Part shown: one piece after another, positions 1 to 11,850 of the stretch | How positions within the stretch are numbered: the first letter of the stretch is position 1 | How the letters are laid out: each line of letters starts with the position of its first letter | Source: Ignelater luminosus | Taxonomy: Eukaryota; Arthropoda; Insecta; Coleoptera; Elateridae | NCBI GenBank assembly: GCA_011009095.1 | Contig: VTPC01008022.1 | Coordinates: 1 to 64,000 of the forward strand | Length of the DNA: 64,000 nt | Direction of reading: 5' to 3' | Position numbers and translations under genes: made by a program | Notes under the pieces: generated by a model | Databases searched by the model: none | Seen by the model: only the letters and a program-made list of their open reading frames with translations | Told to the model about the DNA's origin: nothing

Positions 1-396
1 AACAAATTTTAAAAATCTTCATAGTAAACAGAGGTTATGTCTACCTACAAATAATATTAGGTTATGTCAGATGACAAATGACATGTACGCTAACAGTATT
101 GCCAAAGCTTTGCTGGCGGGAAATACAAACACATTGACATTATTTATTTTTATATAAAACAAAAATTCGTGCTATCTATTGAAACTAATTTTTAACTATA
201 AAAGCCCAGAAAACGAATTTCGTTGATTTTCCATTTTCCATTAATTATATTAGCATTTAACTTTTCAGAATCGGCCAGACATTTAGACACGAAGCGTGTA
301 CATGGTACTTCAAAAACTATCCGCCACCGAACATAAAATTCATGCCAGAGAAATTCTCAAAATGATGGAGATAGCCGAGGCTTTGGATATTTATCA
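1..396 (+). promoter_or_regulatory. Upstream region and candidate 5' UTR exon of the MAP10-like gene
   Basis: AT-rich DNA ahead of the first gene. A pyrimidine-rich acceptor (ttttcag) ends near position 268, and a GT at 397 pairs with a good acceptor ending at 505, so 397-505 may be a 109-bp intron in the 5' UTR. Two short open frames run through the candidate exon: one starts at 296-302 and ends at about 502 if unspliced, the other opens just after the acceptor and stops at about 363. Neither joins in frame to the ATG at 512. They are either upstream ORFs or the tail of a gene entering from the left. I cannot decide between these. Confidence 0.3.
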
Positions 397-511
397 GTAT
401 TTTTTGTTTTTTGTTTTGACATGTAGTAGTATAAAATTTTTTGTGCCAAAAATTGTCAAGAATTACAAAATTATATATAATACTTTAAATTCTGGTGTTT
501 AATAGGCAAAC

Positions 512-1951
512 ATGGATAAAATAGCTACAGAGAACTTGTTTTTGTTAGAGTTTCTAGTAGATAAAGTTCAGATAGACCCATCCCTAACACGAGATGTAGG
601 CGACGTCATGGGAGACACGTGCGTATCTGTACAATTCCTAGATAACGCCCCATTAGATATCTGCGAAGATGATTTCACTCCGAAGAGGCAATACTCAAGA
701 GACACATCAAACGTCAAAAGTGGAAAATCGTGTTTGTTCTCGTTGACTCCGATACAAGCTGAAGAAGCAATCAGACAATTTGATCTATACGTAGATATAT
801 TCAAAAAGATGCAGCCTGGTGTTCTACCGGATAAAGTTCAAATTGGAAGTTCGCTTATTTCTATTGTAAACCTATTTAACGAATTAATCTCGTCATTATC
901 CGCCCCTACTGGTCAGTCACCAACTGCAAAGACACTCAAAGACACTTTTAAAATAACAAACGCTACAGGTCAATACATTGGAGATATCGGTATGTACATC
1001 AGAATGAGTTGTTTTGGGAAACTGATAGTCACCCAATTCCAAATGAATCTGGACGATAAATCGGTACTGTTTAAAGATAAAGAGGGTCATTCCTTATACA
1101 GATACAAGAAAGTAGGTGCCAAAAGGGAATCTGGAGGTGGCGGTGGTGGTCCGGGTTGGGACAGCAGTCGTAATACAGAATGTCCGCAACTTCCATGTCC
1201 AAGGCCTCAATCGCAGCCTCAAACCACACAAATGACCACTCCGTGCAACGAATGCTCAATGATGATGACGCAATCTCCTGGTCAAAGTATGGCAGATCCG
1301 GGTTGTTACCAGGAAATAGGGGCACAAATGGGTGGGAATGCTCTGACAATACGAGTTCACAAAGATAAAAACCGACTGGAACAGCTGGATTCCGGTGCCG
1401 ATGTGGATGATGATACACTTTGTACTTGTACACCGGGAAACATTGGCGCTAGTAAAAAAAAACCGAAAATAAATAATAATCGCATGCCCGGAGGCGCAGG
1501 CGGCTGCAGTTGCTCCACGAACGAACAGAATTTAGTTATGCGTCCACCATGTGCAGACGCCGGAGGGGCTTCTAATCAGCCGTTCTCGTTTAAAATGGGT
1601 GGTTGCGGAACAGCCGCACAGAACAACGTAACGGTCGTTCCGCCCACGTGTACTGCTCCAGATGGCACGCAATACACGGAATTATCTGATCCGAATAAGG
1701 ACGTGTTCATTTTGCGAATCGGTAAGAAAAGTGAAGGAGCAGATAAGAAGAGCAATCTGGAATTGGAATTGTGTACTCCGAAAGGTCCAGACACGAAACC
1801 ACCGCCGAAGAAGGAAACTCGGGACACGCAATGGGATGATGCGGATTCGTTAGAAGCGAGTGGAGGCGGTGCTGGTGGTGGCGCTGGTGGTAAAGGTGGA
1901 GGAAAGGGCGGTAAAGGAGGAAAAGGCAAGGGGGGAAAGAAAAAGAAATAA
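512..1951 (+). CDS. DUF4497 / MAP10-N-terminal-like protein, 479 aa
   Basis: Single long exon of 479 codons. The start is set by a good context (caaacATGG) just after a candidate acceptor at 505. Residues 1 to about 200 form a compact domain beginning ENLFLLEFLVDKVQID, with later motifs CLFSLTPIQ and IRMSCFGKLIVTQFQ. This pattern matches my recollection of DUF4497, the N-terminal domain of microtubule-associated protein 10, which is found in insect cilia/sperm-type proteins. Residues from about 205 on are low complexity: a poly-Gly run, a Cys/Pro/Met-rich stretch with CxxC-type pairs, and a final Gly/Lys-rich tail ending KKKK. The ORF is clearly richer in G+C than its surroundings. The microtubule role is inferred from the family only. 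Small downstream exons (listed separately) may replace the last 20 or so residues. Confidence 0.6.
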   Translation: MDKIATENLFLLEFLVDKVQIDPSLTRDVGDVMGDTCVSVQFLDNAPLDICEDDFTPKRQYSRDTSNVKSGKSCLFSLTPIQAEEAIRQFDLYVDIFKKMQPGVLPDKVQIGSSLISIVNLFNELISSLSAPTGQSPTAKTLKDTFKITNATGQYIGDIGMYIRMSCFGKLIVTQFQMNLDDKSVLFKDKEGHSLYRYKKVGAKRESGGGGGGPGWDSSRNTECPQLPCPRPQSQPQTTQMTTPCNECSMMMTQSPGQSMADPGCYQEIGAQMGGNALTIRVHKDKNRLEQLDSGADVDDDTLCTCTPGNIGASKKKPKINNNRMPGGAGGCSCSTNEQNLVMRPPCADAGGASNQPFSFKMGGCGTAAQNNVTVVPPTCTAPDGTQYTELSDPNKDVFILRIGKKSEGADKKSNLELELCTPKGPDTKPPPKKETRDTQWDDADSLEASGGGAGGGAGGKGGGKGGKGGKGKGGKKKK

Positions 1952-2346
1952 TTTCAATCGACACGTGTTCTTAGACAGTAGACTTTTTTGGCACATAATG
2001 CTTTATTTGATTAATTTTAGTATATATTGAATTTTCCATTTGGTCTAGAAAAACTTCATACTTGTCACTACGTCATTGATTTGATTTTTTATTATTTTTG
2101 ATTATTTCTTGTGTCGTATTGTGTGTCATATCATTTTATATCTCCAATACAGCGCTAACATATCTTCATTACGTTTGATTGAAAAGTTTATATAGGTATG
2201 CATAGCATTTTGAATAATTATGTAAAAAGAAAAGTAGAATCCATGAGAAAGTATTAAAAGATATTACTGTTCGAAAAGAGTAAGTTTAATTGGTTTAAAC
2301 TAAATTCTTTTCATTACTCATACGAATCTTGTCAAACATTTTTCAG

Positions 2347-4309
2347 AAACCCGGGATTCCTTTTACATTTGGTACTACGTACAAACCGAAGACCATTTGG
2401 TGGTTGAAATCAGTAAGGAATCGCTTGTAAGGTATAGTTTTTTGAAATCAAAATACGTGGCTTACTTTTAAGTTTCATAAGTTCATGTTGTTTTCTATTT
2501 ATTGTCCTTTGAGTAGTTGTTTAAAACTTATAAGAGAAAAGAAAAGTTACTGTTGTGCACTGTATCATAGGTGGAAAAATCAGTATAACTTTACAGAAAT
2601 AATTTTATCGCAAGAATTTCAATTTTCCTTCTGAATTCTTAATCTGGTTTTAAATTATTATTATTGTTGTAAATATTGATGTATGATGAATTGATGATAA
2701 GGAAAATAATGCGATTTTTGTTAGGTTGGCATTAGAAGAAAAATTCAAGTTTACGTTGACAACACTGACATTTTAAAATTTTTATTGACAACAAAACAGC
2801 GTTCGTTTGTTTTCTTAAATGACTGTTGGTTACTATCATTTTCACAATCGACGTTAATTCTAATTAAAGATTCTTTTTAGTTTATTCATTTGTAGATTTC
2901 CTAAAATTATTTATTTCGTCAGGAAAGTGGACTTTTAAATATTCTTGGGGTCTGCTCATACAATCATTGCCGCTTTTCGTGCAGTTTACTAACTTGTAAT
3001 AATTCAAATTATAATCTTTGAAATATAAACTCGCTCCTCATTATTTTAAAAATAAAATTAAATCCGGAAAAACTGTAGTTACTCAGATTTCTGCTACCGA
3101 CTTGTATATCACGCATAAACCATAAATTTGCAGATAGGCATATTTAATTATAGAATTATATCTTTGACGCCAATGAAAATGATTCTAGTAATACTGAAAG
3201 ATAATAATTCCATAACCTATAAAACTCTGCATCTTCAGACATTGTGAGTAGTTTCATATACAAAGTGCAATTTGCAAATTGCCATTTAAAATAATTTTAA
3301 AGTTAGACAAGATTTTATCATTTATTCAAATGTGGGTAGTACATATTTAGAATTTTATTCAAATCAAACAAGTACCAGCTAGCTTGCAATATTTTGCATA
3401 AACGATAAACAATAAAATCATTATTAACAAATACCTATTGCTTTTAGATAACTTGTTTCGAAGCATTTGCTTTCTTTGACTCTTATAAGTTATAAACTAT
3501 TACACATAAATTACTGTAATCTTATTATTTTCCTTCCTCTATAGGAATCTATGATGCAATAGTTAAGGAAAATTTATTTCCATATAATAAAATGAACATA
3601 AAGCTGATGTTTTCACCATGATAGAGCACTTACTGTTATATCTTGTTTTTTCCATTTAATTTAATCATTTCGTATTAACCCTTTAATAATAAATTGGTCT
3701 CTTATGAAGCTTACAAACCGGACGTATTTTCGTTTTCAGAAAATTATACTTTCCGGAAACAAATGTAAATGGAACCCTTTTCCGCACAAATGTGTCCTTA
3801 ATTAATGCTGCTCTACTGTTGATTGATGCAATCAGCTTTATTAACATTTGCTATATGCGTGTTTATTGGAATTATATCTAGTTCACGATTACAGATATTT
3901 AAAATTGAATAATTTAATTATGCATTTTCAGGCAGAAGCAGAAAACACGGTGGTTCCAGAGGGGACAGTAGAAGAGGCAGCAGAGCCTCGCAAAGTAAAT
4001 GCGGGAATTTCTTTAAATTGTTTAACGAGTATACTACAGAAAAATCGATTTATAATTTCAGGAGACGTCGGATTAAGTTTTGGTGGACCGGCGATTTTCA
4101 TTGGAGAACCGAAACCGAAATCGTGTGCACCTAGAGTGTCCTACTGTAGTTATGGTTCGGAAGACTCGTAAGTAGAATAGAAAAGACAGAATTATAAATT
4201 TAAGAATATCTGGTAATTTGAATTTTCCTGCAGATACTGCCAATCGTATCCATACAGTTATTATTGTAGCATGAGACCACCAAGACCTAGCTGCCGTCTG
4301 TGGTGCTAA
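2347..4309 (+). CDS. Candidate alternative 3' exons of the MAP10-like gene
   Basis: Four short exons with proper GT-AG borders and consistent phase: 2347-2412, 3932-3994, 4062-4167 and 4234-4309 (TAA). Spliced from an internal donor at 1889/1890 (GGTG|GTAAAG, or the equivalent at 1910/1911), they continue the upstream frame. This would give a protein of about 562 aa with an Arg/Ser-rich linker (RSRKHGGSRGDSRRGSR), a Gly/Pro segment (FGGPAIFIGEPKPKSC) and a Cys/Tyr/Pro-rich end closing with CRLWC. A canonical AATAAA lies at 4410-4415. The last two exons are the most convincing. The link to the upstream ORF is inferred from phase alone, and the exons could instead belong to a separate small gene whose 5' end I have not found. 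Confidence 0.4.
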
Positions 4310-4409
4310 AAAAATATATACCTACACATTTAGACACATTGCAATAGTAACAGAAATAAGGAAACTCAATTGTAACGTACACTACTACTTATGTAAAAGT
4401 ATTTTAAAA

Positions 4410-4415
4410 AATAAA
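4410..4415 (+). terminator. Polyadenylation signal AATAAA
   Basis: AATAAA about 100 bp after the TAA at 4309, followed by a T/G-rich stretch. It fits the 3' end of the transcript carrying the 4062-4309 exons. Confidence 0.5.
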
Positions 4416-4965
4416 GACACTTTTGGCCATACTTTGTTTGTGTAACATTTGACAAGCCTCACACGCCTCACACCTCATTGGAGCGTAGAGCTTGTTTTTT
4501 TCCTATAATACCTGTCAGTGTGTTAAGTTCCTAATTTATTATGTTTCAAATAATAAAACTGACAGATTTCACCCTGATTTGACAGCTTGACAAATTAGTA
4601 GAGGTTAAGTGAAAATAAATTTTAGGTTATACAATTTTCCAGAATATTACATTGGCTATGTTGCCAAATCTGTATTAATTAAAATTATTTTATTAAAATA
4701 ATGATGTAGAATAATTTCAATAATTGTATAATTTTAATAGCCTGACTATAAATTGGACTGGTGCGTTTTTATACCCGTGATATAAATGCAAAATTACCTT
4801 TTTTGATTTACATTTTGAAACCAGCAGAAAACTGGCAACAGGAGGTATCAACAGCCTACAAAAACAAGATTCTCATCAAAATATAATTTCTTTTGTTGTG
4901 CTGTCAACTTACAAAAATAAACCATGGTTTATCCTACTGTCTTATAATTTGAAACGCATACCTAA

Positions 4966-5537
4966 TATACAAGGTGTTACTTAAGGTTATGTACTTATTT
5001 TAAAGGGTGATTCTTGGGCCAATTCTAGGTCGAGAAGTTCATATAAATGTATGTCCTAAAATGCTTGGTTTTTTCTTGATATACAGGGTTTTACTGTTTT
5101 TTAATTTTAACAAAAACATTGTTACGGCACTGGTTTTTTCAAAAATGTTATTTTATTATTAATTAGTAATTACCATTGAATTATAAACAAAAAAAGCGTC
5201 TTTCATTTTTTTCGTATAGCTTACTATTTTAAAGAAAATAATTCAAATAATGCCGATATTACTCATTGGATATCTACAACTTATTCCTAAGTGAGAACCG
5301 TTTACATAAAATTAAGTTAGCTTTGTCCATTGCTAAGGAAACGTTTGTGTAATACATATCTCAAACGGTTTTCGAAATTTTTGGTAAAAACCGAAAGAAA
5401 ATGAAAAATTCAACACCCTGTATATTAAAAATTAAGCATTTTAGAACATACATTTATATGAACTTTTCGACTTAGAATTGGCACAAGAATCGCCCATTAA
5501 AATAAATACATACATAACATTAAGTAACACCCTGTAT
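4966..5537. mobile_element. Foldback MITE with about 125-bp inverted arms
   Basis: The left arm (about 4966-5095) and right arm (about 5405-5537) are near-complete reverse complements of each other, sharing for example ttcatataaatgtatg and the ggtgttacttaa block. Each arm begins and ends with a TACAGGGTGTTA-like motif. The central 310 bp is AT-rich with no ORF. It is probably a non-autonomous DNA transposon; no transposase is present. Target-site duplication could not be assigned with confidence. Confidence 0.75.
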
Positions 5538-8500
5538 TGGGTAAAATGGATATTTTAAAAATACTTAACAATAAGAATAACCAGGTGATTTCATGTTTTG
5601 TCTACTTTCGAGTACTTTGATAGGTATTGCAGAAAAAAAAACACTTTACTATCAGAAAATAACAACAAAAGTGTATTTTACTACATTACCTGCGCGTTCA
5701 GATTTTATGCCTATCCTAGACTGAGTACAAAAGAGTAAAAATAGTAAAAATTGGTAATATTGATAATCTTTATGAGGTTATGCTCGTGTTTAATCAATTC
5801 ATACGTTATTAATATCAGTTATAACCGATATAGCATTCACAACATTCCTATTGTTCATTCATTTCGAAACTTCGAAGTTCGAACAGCAAACTTTTAAAAT
5901 AAATATAGGTTAGAATATGTTTGTTTACAATTTCTGTATTTACAGTTCTGCTCCAAAGCGTTCAGAAAAGCAAAAGTTAGTTATGAAGCAGGTTTTCAAT
6001 CCACCTCACTTGTTAAAACTGTCAAACTGCGGCGTTTATGTTACAGCACTTTACATTTCATTAAAAATTAATAATAAAATGTAATTCGTTAATAATGCGT
6101 AAATAGAATTAATCCTATTCTGTGCAGTTTTTATTTGTAAATATTTTTTTGTATTTACATTAATCTTGTAACGTAAACCTTGCGTTACTGTAAAAATTAA
6201 GAAACTTCTAGGATCTCTGGGTCCTAGGCCAGCTGAACTCAAGTGGGTAGACTTGGGAGCGGGACGGCAAAGATTATACTTACAATAAAACACCAGGTAG
6301 TAATTAACCATCAACGTATATTGAAACAACAAGTAAAATTCTTTTTATTTGTATTTACAAATAAATTCTGAGTAACCCGATAGAACAGTTTCATACAAAA
6401 AAATTGTTCCTTTAAAAATAAAGCTAATATTGGCAATTTCAATAGCACCAAAAGTTATAAGTTTCTATGCATAAAATTCTACTCCTAAACTTAAATAAAT
6501 GAGCAATAGAAAAATTGTTATATTACTTTACAGATTATGACCAAAAAAATTAAGTAAAAGGACCTCCACTTTTTAAAAAAACATTTCTTGAATTTTTGAA
6601 TTTTAGATTAATAAAGACAAAATTTTTTAAATAAATAAACATATTTTAAAGCGTTTAAAAATAAGGAGATAATAGTAAAAATTGACAAAAATAAGTCCAA
6701 GGTAACAATATAAAATTTACACAAATGTTATCATAAAGTACACCAAGCAAATAATCTCAAATTATTCAAACGCTAAGAGAAAAATCAAAACACCAAAGAA
6801 ATGCAAATAAAAATCTCCGATGTCACAAAATAATTATTTGTATGAAACAGAAATTAAGGAATTAAATTTTCTAAAAGAACGAATTTGAAATCATTTCGGT
6901 GTACGATGAAATTTAAATAAAAAAAATTAAACAATTTAAGCAAGATTCGGATAATCATTGAAGTATTAAATTAATCTTACCACAGTGAAGAAGGAAGCAG
7001 CTTTCGATCGAAATTTGCTTGCTGAAACTGAAATACACCTGGAGAACAATGTTAAACAAAAAAATCTTCAATTTATCACGAATAGTACATTCATTGAAAT
7101 GAAATAAGTACTTTCGAAAAACGTGTCACCAGTCTTTGCATTTTTACATTATGTTTTTTTTTTTATTAAAAAACTGCAATACAATAAGTACATTAACCAG
7201 AAAATAAGAAAGTATTATTTTTATACCCTTTTTTTCAGGAAGGTTATCATAAGGAGAATTTAGCTCAAGCTTATTTTCTATATTCAAACAGTTTAGCTTT
7301 CCGGCATGTTTACGTCAATTTGGAGATAAGCAGTATCAGTATCTAGCTATACACTAATGTAAAAAAGTTAAAACCACAACTCGAGTTGCAACCAAATGTC
7401 CATTCCTTGTCAATTATTTATTAAAAGTAAAAACTCAAAAAAATGCATGACTGCTTTGTTTATTTTATTAACTGAAGATTTAATTATTTTGCACTGATTT
7501 ATCTTTACTACTTTACTTAAGAGAAATATTCAAATCTCTAATCATTATACATTTTTTAGAAGTTACCAATTACACATTAAGGTATTAGTACAATTTATGA
7601 TATTTTAAGCAACTCCCTTGTTTAAACTCGTTCTGCAATGAAAATCCTCAGCTTCTTCCTCACTGGAGATGTCTCCGTGATGCTGCAATGCTTAACTAAA
7701 ACAGCGCCATCTCTCGGCCCCGACTTTCCGTGCAGTCATTCTCAACAGATCCTCTGTGCTTTTCCTTCGACCTAGTACACATTAACATTGTAAAGGTATG
7801 TATATCTGTTTTTAAGAAACTCAAGTACTTAATTTGCCTAGCATTATTTGAAAACATACTACCTTCTTTCTGAGCTTCTCAAAAATCTTCAGTTTAATTG
7901 TATGAAATATATGAATGCAAGATATTGAATTAATTATTATTATATTATTACGTTATATAAGGGATAATCATCCTTGACAATAAGCATCACCGCAGTAAGT
8001 ATCTCCCAAGTCGCGCTTATCGATTCTGAGAACTCCAGCCCTAGAATTAAAATAAACAATAAAATCAAGACAGCCTTCGCGGATAAGCATTTAGGTATCC
8101 AAAGACTTGTTTATAGTTGTAACAGTCTAGGTTGAAAATAAACTGAACCAATTAAGAACAATAAACAAGAAATAAGAAATAGGTAAGAGAAGAACAAAAA
8201 CGTCTGCAAAAGTCTTCAATGTTCCCTGGGCAAAAGTAAGTAGGTAGTAATGTGGTAATGACTAGAAATAAATATTATCAAACAACACTACATCACAGGA
8301 ATTGTCTCAAGAAGTCCAAAAATCCACATAAAAAAACTACACGTCAACAAATGGGAACTATAGTGCAAACGCAGTCGAAGCACCACCATGTTTGTTTCGT
8401 TGACAGCGTCATCATCGGCCGTACAAAGTTGGACTAATCCGAAGTAACTTTGCACTTTCAAGGTTTATACATGCAGTTTGATGCTGCATCAAGATGCGTA

Positions 8501-9099
8501 AGTGTGATTCTCGCTTAAACTAAAGACTATTTTATTGGTGGTAAGTTGGCTATAGCTGAAAAAATGTTGGTAGACTGTGTGTTTGACAAATGTCATTTTT
8601 GAAAAATAAAAAACGTCAAAAATATTTCAAACAGCTTAATGTAATTTATAATATTTTACCTAGAAATTGGAAAAAAAGTTTAATAGACGAAAGAAGATTC
8701 TGTAGATATAATTGACAATTTGCATGGGATTTGTTGACACTATTATTGTTAAATTGATAGTTAATTTAGAGCCTCGATTGTTTGTAACTGGAAAAGCTAT
8801 GGTGACCACAGACATTCAGCCTGAAAACAGAAAAAAAATAAACTTTACTAATAGTAATAAAATTAATAACTTAAAAAAAGAATAGAATAAAAGGATCACG
8901 TTCTTAAGAAGACGAACGGCGTGTATTTTTGTAACATGACAAGAAGATTACTGTTTATTGTATTTTCATGTTAATTTTGTCACTTTTTTTTTTCTAATCT
9001 AACAAAAAAAACACAATATCCTCTTTATCTTATCTCACACTCCAAAGATCTGGCGTATAATATTTTAACTTATCATTATGACGGAATGCATTTTTCAAA
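5538..9099. other. Gene-free AT-rich interval
   Basis: No coding exon could be supported. A GC-richer island at about 6190-6285 looks like an old repeat fragment. A 45-codon ORF opening at about 7638 has a hydrophobic start but no supporting context. The rest is AT-rich intergenic or long-intron sequence. Confidence 0.5.
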
Positions 9100-9441
9100 C
9101 GATGACGCAACGCTTGGAAAGAAGTGGAAAGTCATAATTGGCGTTCTGGCATAGGTAAAAGAAATTGTGTGTTAAAATTGCGTCAGCATTTTTCGATTCA
9201 TAAAACGCGATACTATCCGTAGAAAGATACACGAAAGGGTGTATTCGGGAACATTCGTGTATAGTAAAGTGTGACCGTAGTAAATAGAACGTGCGGACGC
9301 GTTGTGAAGTCAATTTTACCGCGCGCGCGATTTGGTTAACGCATGCCGCTAGACCACACGTTTGCAAGTGCCGGTATCAACTTTTTTTATATCGTTTTTC
9401 AATCCTGAATTGCACGAAAGTGAACACGTGGATATTTCTAT
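9100..9441 (+). promoter_or_regulatory. Candidate CpG-rich promoter / non-coding first exon
   Basis: Unlike its AT-rich neighbours, this stretch is rich in CpG (gcgcgcgcg near 9320) and ends in a strong consensus donor (ATG|GTGAGT, GT at 9442). It is oriented towards the SLC36 gene, whose first recognised exon has an acceptor at 20874. That would make an 11.4-kb first intron, which is plausible for an insect transporter gene. It has no long plus-strand ORF. The assignment rests on composition and one splice site only. Confidence 0.3.
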
Positions 9442-11687
9442 GGTGAGTTAACTTGTTTACTTGCATAAAAATCTTCCCTTTTGGATCTTTTCAATGCTTC
9501 GCAATGTGCTAAGCTTGAATCCTGCACTTTTTTATATTATAATTCGAGCACGTGGTGAATTTTCGATTCATTATTCATAGAAACAGGAGGCGTCTAGACG
9601 TCGGCGTCTCTGAGTAACACACTACTATTGCATCATCTTTATCGACCATAAAAATTGTTAGGGGTGTCTTGTCGGGAAATGACTTTCTAAAAGTTAACAA
9701 TCTCCAAAACGAGGGCATTTTAGAATAACGTATTAAGTGTCCAGAAGGCTAATACGCTTTTATTTTTGGTCTTGGTGTTATTTTTAGGTTTTTGTTTTAT
9801 ATTCAGCACCTTAACCGGATAGTACCTACCTACTGCAAGCTAGTTCTTTTTTCTTTCCTTCTTTCAACAACCTGGATCACCCACGTTCTCGAATACGCTT
9901 CGCAACGAATTGAGAAATTACAATAAAAAAAATAAACGTGCTCGAAATCTCCTGTAATTAGATTTTTAGGTATTGTAACGGAGTATGTATTTTATGGAAG
10001 CATTACGTTATTCGAGGATCAATTACAAAAAATATTATAAAAAGTGCCACGTGATCTAATTCAGTGCCAAAAACGAAAAAATGAAATTAAAATATATTGC
10101 AAGTTTCATTCACGTGGGTAAATGATTTTTAAAATTACCGCAAGTTTTTACAATTTAAGATGAGGGACTCTAGTAGTCTAGTGCCTAATGGCAAAAAACA
10201 ATTGGAAAAAAACGACAAACTAAACAAAAAATTAAACAACAGCAGGTGATTATTCTTTCTGTCTTATGTCGATTAATAATTTAAATAAAATAAAATAATT
10301 ATATTATTATAAATATTTAAAGTTAAAAGAAAAGCGTAGTACTTCAAATAATTGACACACATATGACTAGAAAATATTAAAAAAACATATAGTTAAATAT
10401 TAACTTTACTAGTAAACTTATCACTAAATAAATAAGGCACGCTTAAATATGTTGTTGCAGTTAAAATTAAATCGTAAACTAAATTCTTTGCATTTATTAC
10501 TTGCAATAAATTTTCAAATCTGCAATTAATTGAAAAAAACTAAAATATCTCGAGCGAAACTGCAGCGAAAACCTTAACATTGGATGCAAAAACTTTTGAG
10601 GTCATGTGCATTATAGGCATTTTTAACAGTTAGTTCGTTCAAGAAAAAGTTGGAAGACCTTTTGTATGCTAGTACAGATTTTTACCTGCGATTTTTGAAT
10701 CCCTGTGTGTAGAGTTCTTCTTCTAACTGCAACCCGAATAGAAAGTTGCATCATTATGCTTAGAGCATGTAGATTTTTTCTATTGCAAAAGAAAGTGGTG
10801 GTGGTATACTATTACATGACACGATACAGATAATTGAAGAGTTGCGTTTATACCTGTGTATTGCATTAGTATTAATGTGTACATTTTTTATGCAACAGTA
10901 ATTTTTAGCGTAAAATTTAAAGGTGGCGAAACCTATAAAATTAGTAATGGTTTCTTCAGATTATTATTATTACTACTACTCAAAATTCAAGGTGAACATG
11001 CTTGAAAATTATTTTTTATTGATTTATTCCATTTAAATTATTATTATGTGTACTACTCAAATTAGACCTCTGTTCTGTAGGTGTACTTATTTGACTGGCT
11101 TTAGTTATTTTGCTGCGCTTGTAAGTTCGACAGGAAATCTGATAAAATAATCAGTACTTCCGGTAGTGGTTGGTATTACCTGATCTTAAATAATAAAAAA
11201 AAAAAGTGTTATCCTAGTAATACCCAAAATACGTAGTTAACATTAGATATCATTCTATTATTGATTTGAAAATGCAAGATTATTGTTATTACATCATCCA
11301 TTCAACCCTTATGTAGAGTAGTAACTAGGTTAGAATATTTAATTACCGCAAAATCCAAAATTTTTGCGATAAACCACAAATATAAAGTAGCTAAACCACA
11401 ATAATATAACAGTGTTTTCTTGCAGCACATAATGTTATTTGAGTTAAAATAAAAAGTAGGAAAAACGTAATTGTGGTTGGTATTCACGAAAAATTGAATA
11501 ATTTGTGACATAAGTCACACCTGAAAGGCTAATAATAATATTTTATGAAGGATTCGACTGATCTTTAATCCAGCATGTTCTTTTATAACTTCTTGTTTAT
11601 TTAATGCAAAAAATACGATAAACCTATGAAGTAGAGTATTTCTATTTTACTCTTTTCCATAAAACATTTATCAATTTTCTTCTGACA

Positions 11688-11850
11688 TTAACAACTAACT
11701 TTGTAACCTCCCTTTTTGTAACATTTGACAACTAACTTACTAACCTTTATTTGAAATTGACAACTAGCTTTTTAACCTCACTTTGATCTTGACAACTAAA
11801 TAAATTGCTAAATACAATAAATAAAATCAAAAATAAACTAATTTCAAAAG
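11688..11850 (+). repeat. Dispersed repeat with about 31-bp internal tandem units (copy 1)
   Basis: Three to four degenerate units of the form TTGACAACTAACTTNCTAAC plus CTCACTTTGA, followed by an AT-rich tail with aataaaatcaaaaata. The same units and the same tail recur at 49812-49945, so this is a dispersed family and not a local expansion. Confidence 0.7.

Noticed and set aside
1576..1964. Pro/Ser-rich minus-strand open frames at 1576-1929 and 1707-1964
   Set aside because: Antisense shadows of the Gly/Lys-rich tail of the MAP10-like gene.
7638..7775. 45-codon ORF with a hydrophobic start as a secreted peptide gene
   Set aside because: No conserved feature, no splice or poly(A) context, and short enough to be chance.
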